Numbered from the stretch's first letter, positions 9,860-19,248 are shown. The stretch: 64,000 nt of DNA from Sphingomonas taxi (GCA_003240625.1 QFMX01000002.1:248001-312000); one strand, 5' to 3'. Translations and numbers: made by a program. Notes: generated by a model not told the origin, from the sequence alone.

Positions 9860-10720
9860 ATGCACAGTCTTCGTTTCGTCGCCTGCCTAGTTCTAACGGG
9901 CGGTATCCTGACCGGTCTCGCCACGCCCGCGTTCGCGCAGGATAGCGCGCCGCCGTCTCCCGTCACCGTCTCCGGTTCGGTGACGCTGGCCACCGACTAC
10001 CGCCTGCGCGGCGTGTCGCAGTCGGACAAGGACGGCGCGATCCAGGGCGGGCTGACGATCGCGCACCAGAGCGGCGTGTATGTCGGCGCCTGGGGCTCGA
10101 ACCTGTCGGGCTGGGGCACGTTCGGTGGCTCGAACATGGAGCTCGACCTGATCGGCGGCTACAAGCACAAGCTCGCCGACAACGCGACGATCGACGTCGG
10201 GCTGACCTGGTACATGTATCCGGGCGGCGCCTCGAAGACGGATTACGCCGAGCCCTATGTGAAGCTCAGCGGCACGACCGGCCCGGCGACGCTGACCGCC
10301 AGCGCGTTCTATGCGCCCAAGCAGCAGGCACTCGGCAAATGGTATCGCACCGGCGCCGATGCGGCCGCGGGTATCTATACCAATCCCGGCGCCAAGACCG
10401 ACAATCTCTACCTCACCGGCGACGGCGCGTTCGCGATCGCCGGCACGCCGATCACCGCCAAGGCGCATATCGGGCATAGCTGGGGCAATGACGGCCTCGG
10501 CCCGAACGCGACCAGCGTGACGCCGACCGGCGAGTACTGGGATTGGTCGCTCGGCGCGGACGCCACGTACAAGAACCTGACCTTCAACGTCAGCTATGTC
10601 GACACCGACATCACGCGTCGTAGCGCAGCGTATCTCCAGCCGAGCTTCTCCCGCGGGCAGGACGGCACCGGATCGATCGCCGACGGCACCGTGGTTGCCT
10701 CCCTCACCGCCGCCTTCTGA
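9860..10720 (+). CDS. TorF family putative outer-membrane porin
   Basis: This 286-residue protein has a Sec signal peptide ending near ATPAFA. The mature chain starts with the typical VTVSGSVTLATDYRLRGVSQSD of the TorF/TIGR02001 porin-like family. Amphipathic beta-strand patterns follow (DNATIDVGLTWYMYPG, WSLGADATYKNLTFNVSY), and the chain ends in a terminal phenylalanine as expected for a barrel inserted by the BAM complex. It lies only 13 bases before the kdp-linked small peptide, so it may be transcribed with kdp and provide outer-membrane entry, perhaps for K+. That role is inference. The 130 bases upstream hold its probable promoter, but no clear boxes were seen. Confidence 0.88.
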   Translation: MHSLRFVACLVLTGGILTGLATPAFAQDSAPPSPVTVSGSVTLATDYRLRGVSQSDKDGAIQGGLTIAHQSGVYVGAWGSNLSGWGTFGGSNMELDLIGGYKHKLADNATIDVGLTWYMYPGGASKTDYAEPYVKLSGTTGPATLTASAFYAPKQQALGKWYRTGADAAAGIYTNPGAKTDNLYLTGDGAFAIAGTPITAKAHIGHSWGNDGLGPNATSVTPTGEYWDWSLGADATYKNLTFNVSYVDTDITRRSAAYLQPSFSRGQDGTGSIADGTVVASLTAAF

Positions 10721-10733
10721 CGAGGAACGAACG

Positions 10734-10817
10734 ATGCAGGACCTACTCTGGATAGCGATCATGGTCGGGCTGGTGGCAGCGACGCTCGCCTATGTCCGCC
10801 TGTGCGACAACGCGTGA
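10734..10817 (+). CDS. 27-residue kdp-associated membrane peptide
   Basis: The ORF encodes MQDLLWIAIMVGLVAATLAY followed by VRLCDNA, a single hydrophobic helix with a YVR-x-C-D ending. Small peptides of this form often precede kdpF in proteobacteria, where they are annotated only as hypothetical. A purine-rich site (GAGGAACGA) lies just before the ATG. Spacing is 13 bases after the porin gene and 10 bases before kdpF, so it is part of the same transcript. A role as a small accessory subunit of the Kdp complex is inference. Confidence 0.75.
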   Translation: MQDLLWIAIMVGLVAATLAYVRLCDNA

Positions 10818-10827
10818 GGACGCAGCC

Positions 10828-10917
10828 ATGACCCTCGACCTCTGGCTCGCCGCGATCGTCGCGCTCGGGCTGCTGTTTTATCTCGTGGCGGTGCTGATCC
10901 GTCCCGAACGCTTTTAG
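10828..10917 (+). CDS. kdpF: K+-transporting ATPase subunit KdpF
   Basis: The product is 29 residues, the same length as E. coli KdpF, with one transmembrane helix (WLAAIVALGLLFYLVAVLI) and the usual xPERF-like end. KdpF stabilises the KdpFABC complex. It sits 12 bases before kdpA, whose Shine-Dalgarno AGGAG overlaps the kdpF stop region. Confidence 0.88.
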   Translation: MTLDLWLAAIVALGLLFYLVAVLIRPERF

Positions 10918-10929
10918 GAGCGCGTTCCC

Positions 10930-12633
10930 ATGACATTCCAGGGATGGATCCTGATCCTCGGCTTCGTCGGCATATTGCTGGCGCTGACCAAGCCCGTCGG
11001 CCTGTGGCTGTTCGCGCTGTACGAAGGCCGCCGCACGCCGATCCACGCCGTCCTCGGCCCGGTCGAAACGGGCTTCTACAAGCTCGCCGGGATCGACCCG
11101 AACCAAGAGCAGGGCTGGCGTCGCTATGCGCTGCACATGCTCCTGTTCAACGCGACGTTGATGGCGCTGACCTACGCAGTGTTGCGCCTGCAGGGCGTGC
11201 TGCCGGGTAACCCGCAAGGCCTCGCTGGCCTCGCACCGCACCTCGCGTTCAACACCGCGATCAGCTTCACGACCAACACCAATTGGCAGAGCTATGGTGG
11301 CGAATCCACCATGTCGAACTTTGCCCAAATGTTCGGCCTGACGATCCACAACTTCCTGTCGGCGGCGACGGGCATCGCGCTGGCGTTCGCGCTGTTCCGC
11401 GGGTTTGCGCGGCGCTCGGCAACGACGATCGGCAATTTCTGGGCGGATGCGACGCGCGTCACATTGTACCTGCTCCTGCCGATTTCGATCGTCTACGCGC
11501 TGTTCCTGATCGCCAGCGGGGTGCCGCAGACGCTCGCGGGTGTCGTCGACATCCAGACGCTGGAGGGCGCGAAGCAGTCGTTGCTGCTCGGCCCGGTGGC
11601 GAGCCAGGAGGCGATCAAGATGCTCGGCACCAATGGTGGCGGCTTCTTCAACGCGAACTCGGCGCATCCGTTCGAAAACCCGACCGCGCTGACCAACCTG
11701 ATCCAGATGCTGTCGATCTTCGTCATCGGCTTCGGGCTGACCTGGACGTTCGGCAAAGCGGTCGGCAACACCCGGCAAGGCTGGGCGATCCTCTCGGCGA
11801 TGGTCATTCTGTTCCTCGCCGGCGTCACCGTCACCTATTGGCAGGAGGCCGCGGGCAATCCGATCATGCACCAGATCGGCGTCGCGGGCAGCAACATGGA
11901 GGGCAAGGAGGTCCGCTTCGGGATCGCCGCGTCCGCGCTGTTCTCGGTCGTCACGACGGCGGCATCGTGCGGTGCGGTCAATGCGATGCACGACAGCTTC
12001 ACCGCGCTCGGCGGCATGATCCCGTTGCTCAACATCCAGCTCGGCGAGGTCGTCATCGGCGGCGTCGGTGCAGGCATCTACGGCTTCCTGCTGTTCGCCA
12101 TCCTCGCCGTGTTCGTCGCAGGCCTCATGGTCGGCCGCACGCCCGAATATGTCGGCAAGAAGATCGAGAGCCGCGAGGTGAAGCTCGCCGTGCTGGCGAT
12201 CGCCATCCTGCCGCTCGTCATCCTCGGTTTCACCGCGCTCAGCGCCGTGTTGCCTGCCGGGCTTGCCGGGCCGCTCAACAAGGGGCCGCATGGGTTCACC
12301 GAGATCCTCTACGCCTTCACCAGCGGTGTCGGGAACAACGGCTCGGCGTTCGCGGGCCTGACCGCCGCGACGCCCTATTACGATGGCTTGCTCGGCGTCG
12401 CGATGTGGCTCGGGCGCTTCTTCATCATCGTGCCGATGCTCGCCATCGCCGGGTCGCTCGCCGCCAAGAAGCACACGCCGGAAAGCACGGGCTCGTTCCC
12501 GACGACGGGTGCGCTGTGGGTCGGCCTGCTGGTCGGGATCATCCTGATCGTCGGCGGCCTGACCTTCCTGCCGAGCCTCGCGCTCGGTCCCATCGCCGAT
12601 CATCTCGCGATGATCAGCGGCAAAACCTTCTGA
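10930..12633 (+). CDS. kdpA: K+-transporting ATPase subunit A (channel-like)
   Basis: This 567-residue polytopic protein is the K+-binding and translocating subunit, a relative of the SKT channel superfamily. The selectivity-filter-like loops are visible: TNTNWQSYGGE, GTNGGGFFNANSAHPFENP and SGVGNNGSAFAGLTA. Length and order match KdpA of other bacteria (about 557-570). The start has the AGGAG of the kdpF end at good spacing. kdpB follows after 14 bases. Confidence 0.97.
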   Translation: MTFQGWILILGFVGILLALTKPVGLWLFALYEGRRTPIHAVLGPVETGFYKLAGIDPNQEQGWRRYALHMLLFNATLMALTYAVLRLQGVLPGNPQGLAGLAPHLAFNTAISFTTNTNWQSYGGESTMSNFAQMFGLTIHNFLSAATGIALAFALFRGFARRSATTIGNFWADATRVTLYLLLPISIVYALFLIASGVPQTLAGVVDIQTLEGAKQSLLLGPVASQEAIKMLGTNGGGFFNANSAHPFENPTALTNLIQMLSIFVIGFGLTWTFGKAVGNTRQGWAILSAMVILFLAGVTVTYWQEAAGNPIMHQIGVAGSNMEGKEVRFGIAASALFSVVTTAASCGAVNAMHDSFTALGGMIPLLNIQLGEVVIGGVGAGIYGFLLFAILAVFVAGLMVGRTPEYVGKKIESREVKLAVLAIAILPLVILGFTALSAVLPAGLAGPLNKGPHGFTEILYAFTSGVGNNGSAFAGLTAATPYYDGLLGVAMWLGRFFIIVPMLAIAGSLAAKKHTPESTGSFPTTGALWVGLLVGIILIVGGLTFLPSLALGPIADHLAMISGKTF

Positions 12634-12647
12634 CGGGACAAGCCAAA

Positions 12648-14678
12648 ATGGCACGCACCCCTACCAAGTCGCTGTTTACGGCCGACTTGATCATCCCGGC
12701 GATCGGCGACGCTTTGCGGAAACTCGATCCCCGGCAGCTGATCCGCAACCCGGTGATGTTCGTCACTGCGGTAGTCGCCACGCTGCTGACGATCCTCGTC
12801 AATGTCGGCGGCGACGGGCTGTCGGTCGGCTTCAAGATCCAGCTGGTGATCTGGCTGTGGCTGACGGTGCTGTTCGGCACCTTCGCCGAAGCGCTCGCCG
12901 AAGGCCGCGGCAAGGCGCAGGCGGCGTCGTTGCGCGCGACCAAGGCGGAGCTCACCGCCCGCCGCATGAAGGGGGATCAAGTCGAGTCCGTCCCCGCCAG
13001 TGCTTTGCGTTCGGGCGACATCGTCCTGGTGACGATGGGCGACCTGATCCCGGCGGACGGCGAAGTCGTCTGGGGCGTCGCCTCGGTCAACGAAGCCGCG
13101 ATCACGGGCGAGAGCGCACCGGTGATCCGCGAGGCAGGCGGCGATCGTTCCGCCGTCACCGCGGGCACGCGTGTCATCTCCGACGAGATCCGCGTGAAGG
13201 TCACCGCCAACCCCGGCGAAGGCTTTCTCGACCGGATGATCGCGCTCGTCGAGGGCGCCGAGCGGCAGAAGACGCCCAACGAGATCGCGCTGACGCTGCT
13301 GCTCGTCGGGCTGACGATCATCTTCCTGATCGCAGTCGGGACGATCCCGGGGTTCGCCAGCTATGCGGGCGGGCGCGTGCCGGTCGCGATCCTCGCCGCG
13401 CTGCTGATCACGCTGATCCCGACGACGATCGCCGCACTGCTGTCGGCGATAGGAATTGCGGGGATGGACCGTCTGGTGCGGTTCAACGTGCTCGCCAAGT
13501 CCGGGCGTGCGGTCGAGGCGGCGGGCGATATCGACGTGCTGCTGCTCGACAAGACGGGCACGATCACGATCGGCGATCGTCAGGCGAGCGAGTTTCGCTC
13601 GGTCGGCGGCACGCGTGACGAGGAACTGGCCGAAGCAGCGTTGCTGGCGAGCCTCGCCGACGAAACGCCCGAGGGCCGCTCGATCGTCGTGCTGGCGCGC
13701 GAGAAGTTCGGCGTTACGACGAGTGCGCTGCCGGGCGACGCAGAGGTCATCCCGTTCACGGCGCAGACGCGCATCTCGGGCGTGAAGGTGAACGGCTCGC
13801 TGATCCAGAAGGGCGCCGTCGACTCGATCCTGAAGGCCAATCCGGGAGCAGGGGCGACCGCCGCCGCCACCGAACTGCGCCGGATTACAGACGAGATCGC
13901 GCGCGCTGGCGGTACCCCGCTAGCGGTGGCGATGGACGGGCGCTTGCTGGGGGCGATCTTCCTCAAGGACGTCGTGAAGGCTGGCATCCGCGAGCGTTTC
14001 GGCGAACTCCGGGCGATGGGCATCCGCACGGTGATGATCACCGGCGACAACCCGCTCACCGCCGCCGCGATCGCCGCCGAGGCTGGCGTCGACGATTTCC
14101 TCGCGCAGGCGACGCCGGAGGACAAGCTCGACCTGATCCGCAAGGAACAGCAGGGCGGGCGGCTGGTCGCGATGTGCGGCGACGGCACCAACGACGCGCC
14201 CGCGCTTGCCCAAGCCGATGTCGGCGTGGCGATGAACACCGGCACGCAGGCGGCGCGCGAGGCGGGCAACATGGTCGACCTCGACAGCGATCCGACCAAG
14301 CTGATCGAGATCGTCGGCCTCGGCAAGCAGCTGCTGATGACCCGCGGTGCGCTGACGACCTTCTCGGTCGCGAACGACGTCGCGAAGTATTTCGCGATCA
14401 TCCCAGCGATGTTCGTCGCGCTCTATCCGGGGCTTGGCGTGCTCAACGTGATGCGGCTTGGGTCGCCCGAAAGTGCGATCCTGTCGGCGATCATCTTCAA
14501 CGCGATCATCATCCCGATGCTGGTGCCGCTCGCGCTCAAGGGCGTGGCGTACAAGCCGATGGCGGCGGGGCCGCTGCTCGCGCGCAACCTCGCGGTGTAT
14601 GGGCTGGGTGGGCTGATTGCGCCGTTCGTGGGGATCAAGCTGATCGACCTTCTCGTCGGCGCGCTGGGGTTAGCGTGA
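12648..14678 (+). CDS. kdpB: K+-transporting P-type ATPase subunit B
   Basis: This 676-residue P-type ATPase is close to the E. coli length (682). It carries the phosphorylation motif DKTGT with Asp301, the actuator motif TGESAPV, and the hinge motif GDGTNDAPALAQADVG. ATP hydrolysis here drives K+ import through KdpA. The ATG at 12648 is preceded by a weak purine-rich site. The stop at 14676-14678 is followed directly by a family C repeat, which separates it from kdpC. Confidence 0.97.
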   Translation: MARTPTKSLFTADLIIPAIGDALRKLDPRQLIRNPVMFVTAVVATLLTILVNVGGDGLSVGFKIQLVIWLWLTVLFGTFAEALAEGRGKAQAASLRATKAELTARRMKGDQVESVPASALRSGDIVLVTMGDLIPADGEVVWGVASVNEAAITGESAPVIREAGGDRSAVTAGTRVISDEIRVKVTANPGEGFLDRMIALVEGAERQKTPNEIALTLLLVGLTIIFLIAVGTIPGFASYAGGRVPVAILAALLITLIPTTIAALLSAIGIAGMDRLVRFNVLAKSGRAVEAAGDIDVLLLDKTGTITIGDRQASEFRSVGGTRDEELAEAALLASLADETPEGRSIVVLAREKFGVTTSALPGDAEVIPFTAQTRISGVKVNGSLIQKGAVDSILKANPGAGATAAATELRRITDEIARAGGTPLAVAMDGRLLGAIFLKDVVKAGIRERFGELRAMGIRTVMITGDNPLTAAAIAAEAGVDDFLAQATPEDKLDLIRKEQQGGRLVAMCGDGTNDAPALAQADVGVAMNTGTQAAREAGNMVDLDSDPTKLIEIVGLGKQLLMTRGALTTFSVANDVAKYFAIIPAMFVALYPGLGVLNVMRLGSPESAILSAIIFNAIIIPMLVPLALKGVAYKPMAAGPLLARNLAVYGLGGLIAPFVGIKLIDLLVGALGLA

Positions 14679-14680
14679 AA

Positions 14681-14738
14681 TTGTTCTCCCGCGAAGGCGG
14701 GAGCCCAGACTGGGTCCCCGCCTTCGCGGGGACACAAG
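14681..14738. repeat. Composite inverted repeat, family C, copy 1 (inside the kdp operon)
   Basis: Two inverted hairpins, CCCGC-GAAG-GCGGG and its GC-rich complement arm with a CTTC loop, flank a central CCCAGACTGGG. The element fills nearly the whole gap between kdpB and kdpC, where kdp genes are normally almost adjacent. Other copies are at 18700, 30458, 40659 and 61511. Confidence 0.92.
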
Positions 14739-14748
14739 GAGTTGCAGA

Positions 14749-15345
14749 ATGACATCCGATTTTACCTCCGCCCTTCGCCCCGCGTTCGTCATGACGATCC
14801 TGTTCGCGCTGCTGCTCGGGATCGTCTATCCCCTCGCCATGACCGGGATCGGACAGGCCATCTTCCCCGCGCAAGCCAACGGCAGCCTCGTCATGGCCAA
14901 CGGCAAGGCGATCGGCTCGACCGTCGTCGGGCAGGCCTTCACCACCGACCGCTATTTCCAGACGCGTCCCTCGGCCGCCGGCAAGGGCTATGACGGCCTC
15001 GCCTCGTCGGGATCGAACCTCGGGCCGACCAGCCAGGCGCTCGTCGATCGCACCAAGGCCGACGTCGCCAAGCGCCGCGCGGAAGGCGTGACCGGACCGC
15101 TGCCGGCCGATCTCGCCACCGCCTCGGGGTCGGGTCTCGACCCCGATCTGTCGCCAGCCTCGGCCTACGCCCAGGTCGCCCGCGTCGCGCGCACCCGCGG
15201 CCTGTCCGCCGACACGGTCCGTGGTCTGGTGATGGCCAACGTCGACGGCCCGCTGCTCGGCATTCTCGGCGAGCCGCGCGTCAACGTCCTCGCGCTCAAC
15301 CGCGCCCTCGATGCAACCGGACAACCCGTGACGGGCGCACGTTGA
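14749..15345 (+). CDS. kdpC: K+-transporting ATPase subunit C
   Basis: This 198-residue protein has one N-terminal transmembrane helix (FVMTILFALLLGIVYPLAMT) and a periplasmic domain. Typical KdpC motifs are GQAFTTDRYFQTRPS, SSGSNLGPTS and the C-terminal VNVLALNRAL. KdpC bridges KdpA and KdpB and is thought to raise ATP affinity. The stop codon overlaps a TTG start of kdpD. Confidence 0.96.
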   Translation: MTSDFTSALRPAFVMTILFALLLGIVYPLAMTGIGQAIFPAQANGSLVMANGKAIGSTVVGQAFTTDRYFQTRPSAAGKGYDGLASSGSNLGPTSQALVDRTKADVAKRRAEGVTGPLPADLATASGSGLDPDLSPASAYAQVARVARTRGLSADTVRGLVMANVDGPLLGILGEPRVNVLALNRALDATGQPVTGAR

Positions 15346-18002
15346 ACGAGGACGGACGACCATCTCCCGAGGCCCTTCTGCGACAGGCGTCGCAGGAGGG
15401 TCGCGGCCGTCTGAAGATCTTTCTCGGCGCCGCTCCGGGTGTCGGCAAGACATACGAGATGCTCTCCGAAGGCGCCGAACGCCGCCGCGCGGGCGTCGAT
15501 ATCGTCATCGGCGTGGTCGAGACGCACGGCCGCGTCGAAACCGAAGCGCTCACGCGGGGCCACGAGATCGTCCCGCGCAAAGCGATCCCCTATGAAGGCC
15601 GCACGCTCGACGAGATGGACCTCGACGCGATCCTCGAACGCGCCCCCGCGCTCGTCCTCGTCGACGAACTCGCCCACACGAATGCGCCCGGCAGCCGCCA
15701 CCCCAAACGTTACCAGGACGTCGAGGAACTGCTCGCCGCGGGCATCGACGTCTATTCGACGATCAACATCCAGCACATCGAGAGCCTCAACGACGTCGTC
15801 GCTTCGTTCACCCGCGTCCGCGTCCGCGAGACCGTCCCCGACAGCATCGTCGAGGCCGCCGAGATCGAGGTGGTCGACATCCCGCCGGACGAGCTGATCG
15901 AGCGGCTGAAGGCGGGCAAGGTCTACTTGCCCCAAGAGGCCACCCGAGCCCTCTCGCATTTCTTCTCTAAGTCGAACCTGTCGGCGCTGCGCGAACTCGC
16001 GCTGCGTCGCGCTGCGCAGGCCGTCGATGCGCAGATGCTCGAACACGTCCGCGCTCTCGGTGTCGGCGGCACCTGGGCGGGCGGCGAGCGGATCGTCGTC
16101 GCGATCAGCGAACTGCCCGGCGCGCTCGGCCTCGTCCGCGCCACCAAGCGGATCGCCGATGCGATGCACGCGCCGTGGACCGCGGTGTATATCGAGACGC
16201 CGCGCGCGCAGACCTTCGGCGAGCCCGAACACCGGCAGCTTGCGGCGGTCTTCAACCTCGCGACGCAGCTTGGCGGCGATGTCGCCACCGTCCCCGCGAC
16301 GTCGGTGGTCGACGGCCTGAAGACCTTCACCGCCGAAGCGCGCGCGACGCAACTCGTGGTCGGCAAGTCGGCCCGCTCGCGCTGGTTCGAACTGCGCCAC
16401 GGCTCGGTCGTCGACCGGATCGTTCGCGAGACGCCGGGGATCGCGGTCCATGTCCTGCCGATGGAGGCGGGTACCGCGGCGCCGACCGGTAGAAAGCGCA
16501 CCGGCGATTGGGGCAGCAAGGCGGGCTATGCCTGGACGACCGCGATGGTGGCGAGTGTCACCGGCGTTGCGAGCGCGTTGTTCCACATCCTGAACCTCGG
16601 CAACGTCGCGCTGCTGTACCTGCTGCCGGTGATGGCCGCGGCGAGCCTGTTCGGGCTGCGCACCGGGCTGTTCGCCGGGATCGCCTCGTCGATCGCGTAC
16701 AACTTCTTCTTCCTGCCGCCGACCGGCACGCTGACGATCAACAATCCCGAGAACGTGATCTCGATCCTCGTCCTGCTCGGCATCGCCTTCGTGACCAGCC
16801 AGCTCACCTCGCGGGTCCGCGCGCAGGCCGATATCGCCGCCGCCAGCGCCCGCACCAACGCCGCGCTCGCCGGCTTCCTGCGCCAATTGACCTCGCTGAA
16901 CGAGCCGGTCGCACTGGCGCGCGCGATCTGCGAGGAAGTCGGTCGGTTGTTCGACGTACGGACGGTGATTCTCGTCGCGGAGGACCCCGGCCTCGCGGTG
17001 CAGGCGGCGAACGGTGCGGATTACCGGCTCGAGACGATGGAGATGGCCGCCGCGCAATGGGCCTATGATACGGGCACGCCGGCCGGACGCGGGTCGGGCA
17101 CGCTGGCAGCGTCGGAGTGGTTCTTCCAGCCATTGCGCTCGGGCGAGCGGACGCTGGCGGTGCTCGGGCTGGCGCGTGAGGCGGGCGGCGATCCGGTGCG
17201 GTCGGACCAGCTGCCGCTGCTGATGAGCCTGGTCGACCAGGCGTCGCTGGTGCTCGAACGCGCGCGGCTCGAGGTCGAGATGCGCGATGTCGATGCGGTG
17301 CGCGAGCGCGATCGGTTGCGCGCCGCGCTGCTGTCGTCGGTCAGCCACGATTTGCGTACGCCGCTGACCTCGGTGATGGCGGCGGCGGCGGAACTGCACC
17401 GCGGCGTCACGCCGGAGCTGATCGCGACGATCGAGAGCGAGGCGGCGCGGCTCAATCGGTTCGTCGGCAATCTGCTCGACATGGCGCGGGTCGAGGCGGG
17501 CGCGTTGCGGTTGCGGCTGGAGCCGACCGACCTCACCGACGCGGTCGCGGGGGCGGTGCATGACACCAAGCGTGTGCTCGAGGGGCATGCGATCGAACTC
17601 GACGTCGCGCCGAACTTGCCTTTGGTCCGCGTCGATCCGCAACTGCTCCACCATTGCCTGCTCAACCTGCTCGACAATGCCGGGCGCTATGCCGATCCCG
17701 GCACGCCGATCGTGGTGCGTGCCGAGCACCGGTTCGGCATGCTGCGGCTGTCGGTGATCGATCAGGGGCCGGGCCTGCCGCCCGGCCGCGAGAAGGAGGT
17801 GTTCGAGACGTTCCGCCGCCTCGAAGGCTCCGACCGCGCGATCGGCGGCACCGGCCTCGGACTTGCGATCGTCAAGGCCTTCGCCGAAGCGATGGGGATG
17901 GGGGTCGAGGCTGGCAATCGGGAGGATATGACGGGCGCGCAGTTCAGCCTGTGTTTCCCAGCGACCCTGCTCGTCCGCGACACCGATGGAGCGAATCTAT
18001 GA
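15342..18002 (+). CDS. kdpD: Sensor histidine kinase KdpD
   Basis: The protein is 886 residues. The N-terminal KdpD domain has a Walker A motif GAAPGVGKT (about residues 30-38), followed by a Usp-like domain and four close transmembrane helices (about residues 390-500). A GAF-like region and the kinase core follow, with SVSHDLRTPL (His669), the N box and GTGLGLAIVKAF. It senses low K+ and phosphorylates KdpE. No ATG is available near the N-terminus; the TTG at 15342 forms a TTGA overlap with the kdpC stop, which argues for it. The stop overlaps the kdpE start (ATGA). Confidence 0.96.
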   Translation: MNEDGRPSPEALLRQASQEGRGRLKIFLGAAPGVGKTYEMLSEGAERRRAGVDIVIGVVETHGRVETEALTRGHEIVPRKAIPYEGRTLDEMDLDAILERAPALVLVDELAHTNAPGSRHPKRYQDVEELLAAGIDVYSTINIQHIESLNDVVASFTRVRVRETVPDSIVEAAEIEVVDIPPDELIERLKAGKVYLPQEATRALSHFFSKSNLSALRELALRRAAQAVDAQMLEHVRALGVGGTWAGGERIVVAISELPGALGLVRATKRIADAMHAPWTAVYIETPRAQTFGEPEHRQLAAVFNLATQLGGDVATVPATSVVDGLKTFTAEARATQLVVGKSARSRWFELRHGSVVDRIVRETPGIAVHVLPMEAGTAAPTGRKRTGDWGSKAGYAWTTAMVASVTGVASALFHILNLGNVALLYLLPVMAAASLFGLRTGLFAGIASSIAYNFFFLPPTGTLTINNPENVISILVLLGIAFVTSQLTSRVRAQADIAAASARTNAALAGFLRQLTSLNEPVALARAICEEVGRLFDVRTVILVAEDPGLAVQAANGADYRLETMEMAAAQWAYDTGTPAGRGSGTLAASEWFFQPLRSGERTLAVLGLAREAGGDPVRSDQLPLLMSLVDQASLVLERARLEVEMRDVDAVRERDRLRAALLSSVSHDLRTPLTSVMAAAAELHRGVTPELIATIESEAARLNRFVGNLLDMARVEAGALRLRLEPTDLTDAVAGAVHDTKRVLEGHAIELDVAPNLPLVRVDPQLLHHCLLNLLDNAGRYADPGTPIVVRAEHRFGMLRLSVIDQGPGLPPGREKEVFETFRRLEGSDRAIGGTGLGLAIVKAFAEAMGMGVEAGNREDMTGAQFSLCFPATLLVRDTDGANL

Positions 18003-18688
18003 GCGTGCAGACGGTGCTGATCGTCGATGACGAACTGCACATCCGGCGGTTGTTGAAGAACACGCTGGAGCGTGCAGGGTACGGCGTCGAGGAGGCGGTC
18101 GATGCGCGCGAGGCTTTGCGGATCGCGGCGAGCCGGCCGTTGACCGCGGTGCTGCTCGACCTGGGATTGCCGGATGGCGATGGGTTGGAACTGGTACCGC
18201 TGCTGAAGAAGCTCGGCGATCCGATCGTTCTGGTCGTGTCCGCGCGCGAGGCGACCGACCAGAAGGTGGCCGCGCTCGATCTTGGCGCGGAGGATTATGT
18301 GACCAAGCCGTTCGATACCGAGGAGTTGCTCGCACGGTTGCGGGTGGCGTTGCGGGGGCGCGGCGAGGCGACATCGCGGCCGACGGTGTTGCGCGCGCAT
18401 GGGGTGGAGATCGATTTCGAGCATCGGTTGGTCCGGCGGGGGAACGAGGAGGCGCATCTGACGCGCAAGGAGTTCGACGTGCTGTCGGCGTTGGCGGCGC
18501 ATCCTGGGCGGGTCGTGACTCATCAGCGGATATTGGAGGCGGCGTGGCCGACCGATCACGATCGCCGGATCGAATATCTGCGTATCGTGGTGCGCAACCT
18601 GCGGCAGAAGCTGGAGGGGACGGGGGGCGTCGGCACGGTCATCGCGAACGAGCTCGGGATCGGATACCGGCTGCTGGTCGACGCCTAG
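17999..18688 (+). CDS. kdpE: Response regulator KdpE
   Basis: This 229-residue OmpR/PhoB-type regulator has a receiver domain with Asp10-Asp11, the phosphoacceptor Asp54 in LLDLGLPDGDG, and Lys in YVTKPFDTEEL. The winged-helix domain ends with VRNLRQKLEG and ELGIGYRLL. It is the cognate partner of KdpD and activates kdpFABC transcription. Its target site could not be recognised upstream of the porin or kdpF. The ATG overlaps the kdpD stop. Confidence 0.96.
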   Translation: MSVQTVLIVDDELHIRRLLKNTLERAGYGVEEAVDAREALRIAASRPLTAVLLDLGLPDGDGLELVPLLKKLGDPIVLVVSAREATDQKVAALDLGAEDYVTKPFDTEELLARLRVALRGRGEATSRPTVLRAHGVEIDFEHRLVRRGNEEAHLTRKEFDVLSALAAHPGRVVTHQRILEAAWPTDHDRRIEYLRIVVRNLRQKLEGTGGVGTVIANELGIGYRLLVDA

Positions 18689-18699
18689 GCTAAGAAAGC

Positions 18700-18757
18700 T
18701 TGTTTCCCCGCGAAGGCGGGGATCCAGACTGGGCTCCCGCCTTCGCGGGAGAACAAG
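18700..18757. repeat. Composite inverted repeat, family C, copy 2
   Basis: The element has the same architecture as the copy inside kdp, with the CCCAGACTGGG-type centre changed to ATCCAGACTGGG. It lies 11 bases after kdpE and may form the 3' end structure of the kdp transcript. Confidence 0.9.
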
Positions 18758-18838
18758 GAAGCGGGCGGTCCGCTCGTTATCCTGCGCAACCAGCCGTCAC
18801 GCTACCCAACCCAACCCATCCGTCACCCCAACCCAAAC

Positions 18839-18919
18839 CGTCACCCCAGCGAAAGTTGGGGTCTCCCTGCCATAGGTCGCCCCTGCCGCGCGAGGTCCCG
18901 GCTTTCGCCGGGATGACGG
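18839..18919. repeat. Composite inverted repeat, family F, copy 1
   Basis: The arms are CCCCAGC-GAAA-GTTGGGG and CCCGGC-TTTC-GCCGGG, flanked by GTCA and TGAC ends. A simple stretch of repeated ACCCA/CCGTCACCCC units lies at about 18800-18845 just before it. Apart from this and the family C copy I see nothing in the 314-base gap after kdpE. Confidence 0.8.
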
Positions 18920-19002
18920 GGTTGCGCACTACGCGAACACTATGGCTCCCCTGCGAAATCGATCTCGAACGCTTATGGGGCAAGCGATAGCTCAAGCGTC
19001 GC

Positions 19003-19248
19003 ATGACCGACGCTCGCCGCCTCCGCACCGACCTCAGCCTCCGCGCGAGCGGCGTCCTGGCGCTGACGATCGCCGCCACTGCGATCCACACGCTCGTCCG
19101 CCTCCACCCACAAACCGGCGCACTCGCATCCCTGCTCGCCACGATTGGCTTCCTCTGCGCGAGTGCCGGCGCGATGCTGGTGATCGTCGGCAACCACATC
19201 CACGACCGTGTCCAGGTCAGCGCCCGCTGGCGACGCGCGGCGCGGTAG
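19003..19248 (+). CDS. Small two-helix membrane protein, unknown function
   Basis: The 81-residue ORF has two hydrophobic stretches (LALTIAATAIHTLV and LATIGFLCASAGAMLVIVG), a basic N-terminus and a basic tail. I do not recognise the family. It is 99 bases before the opgG/D-like gene on the same strand. A coding origin is supported by the membrane pattern and by lack of another gene here, but the ribosome site is weak, so it is a moderate call. Confidence 0.55.
   Translation: MTDARRLRTDLSLRASGVLALTIAATAIHTLVRLHPQTGALASLLATIGFLCASAGAMLVIVGNHIHDRVQVSARWRRAAR

Noticed and set aside
15165..17729. Minus-strand open frame of about 850 codons opposite kdpC/kdpD
   Set aside because: Composition is Arg/Asp/His-rich and the KdpD frame carries all functional motifs; a shadow frame.
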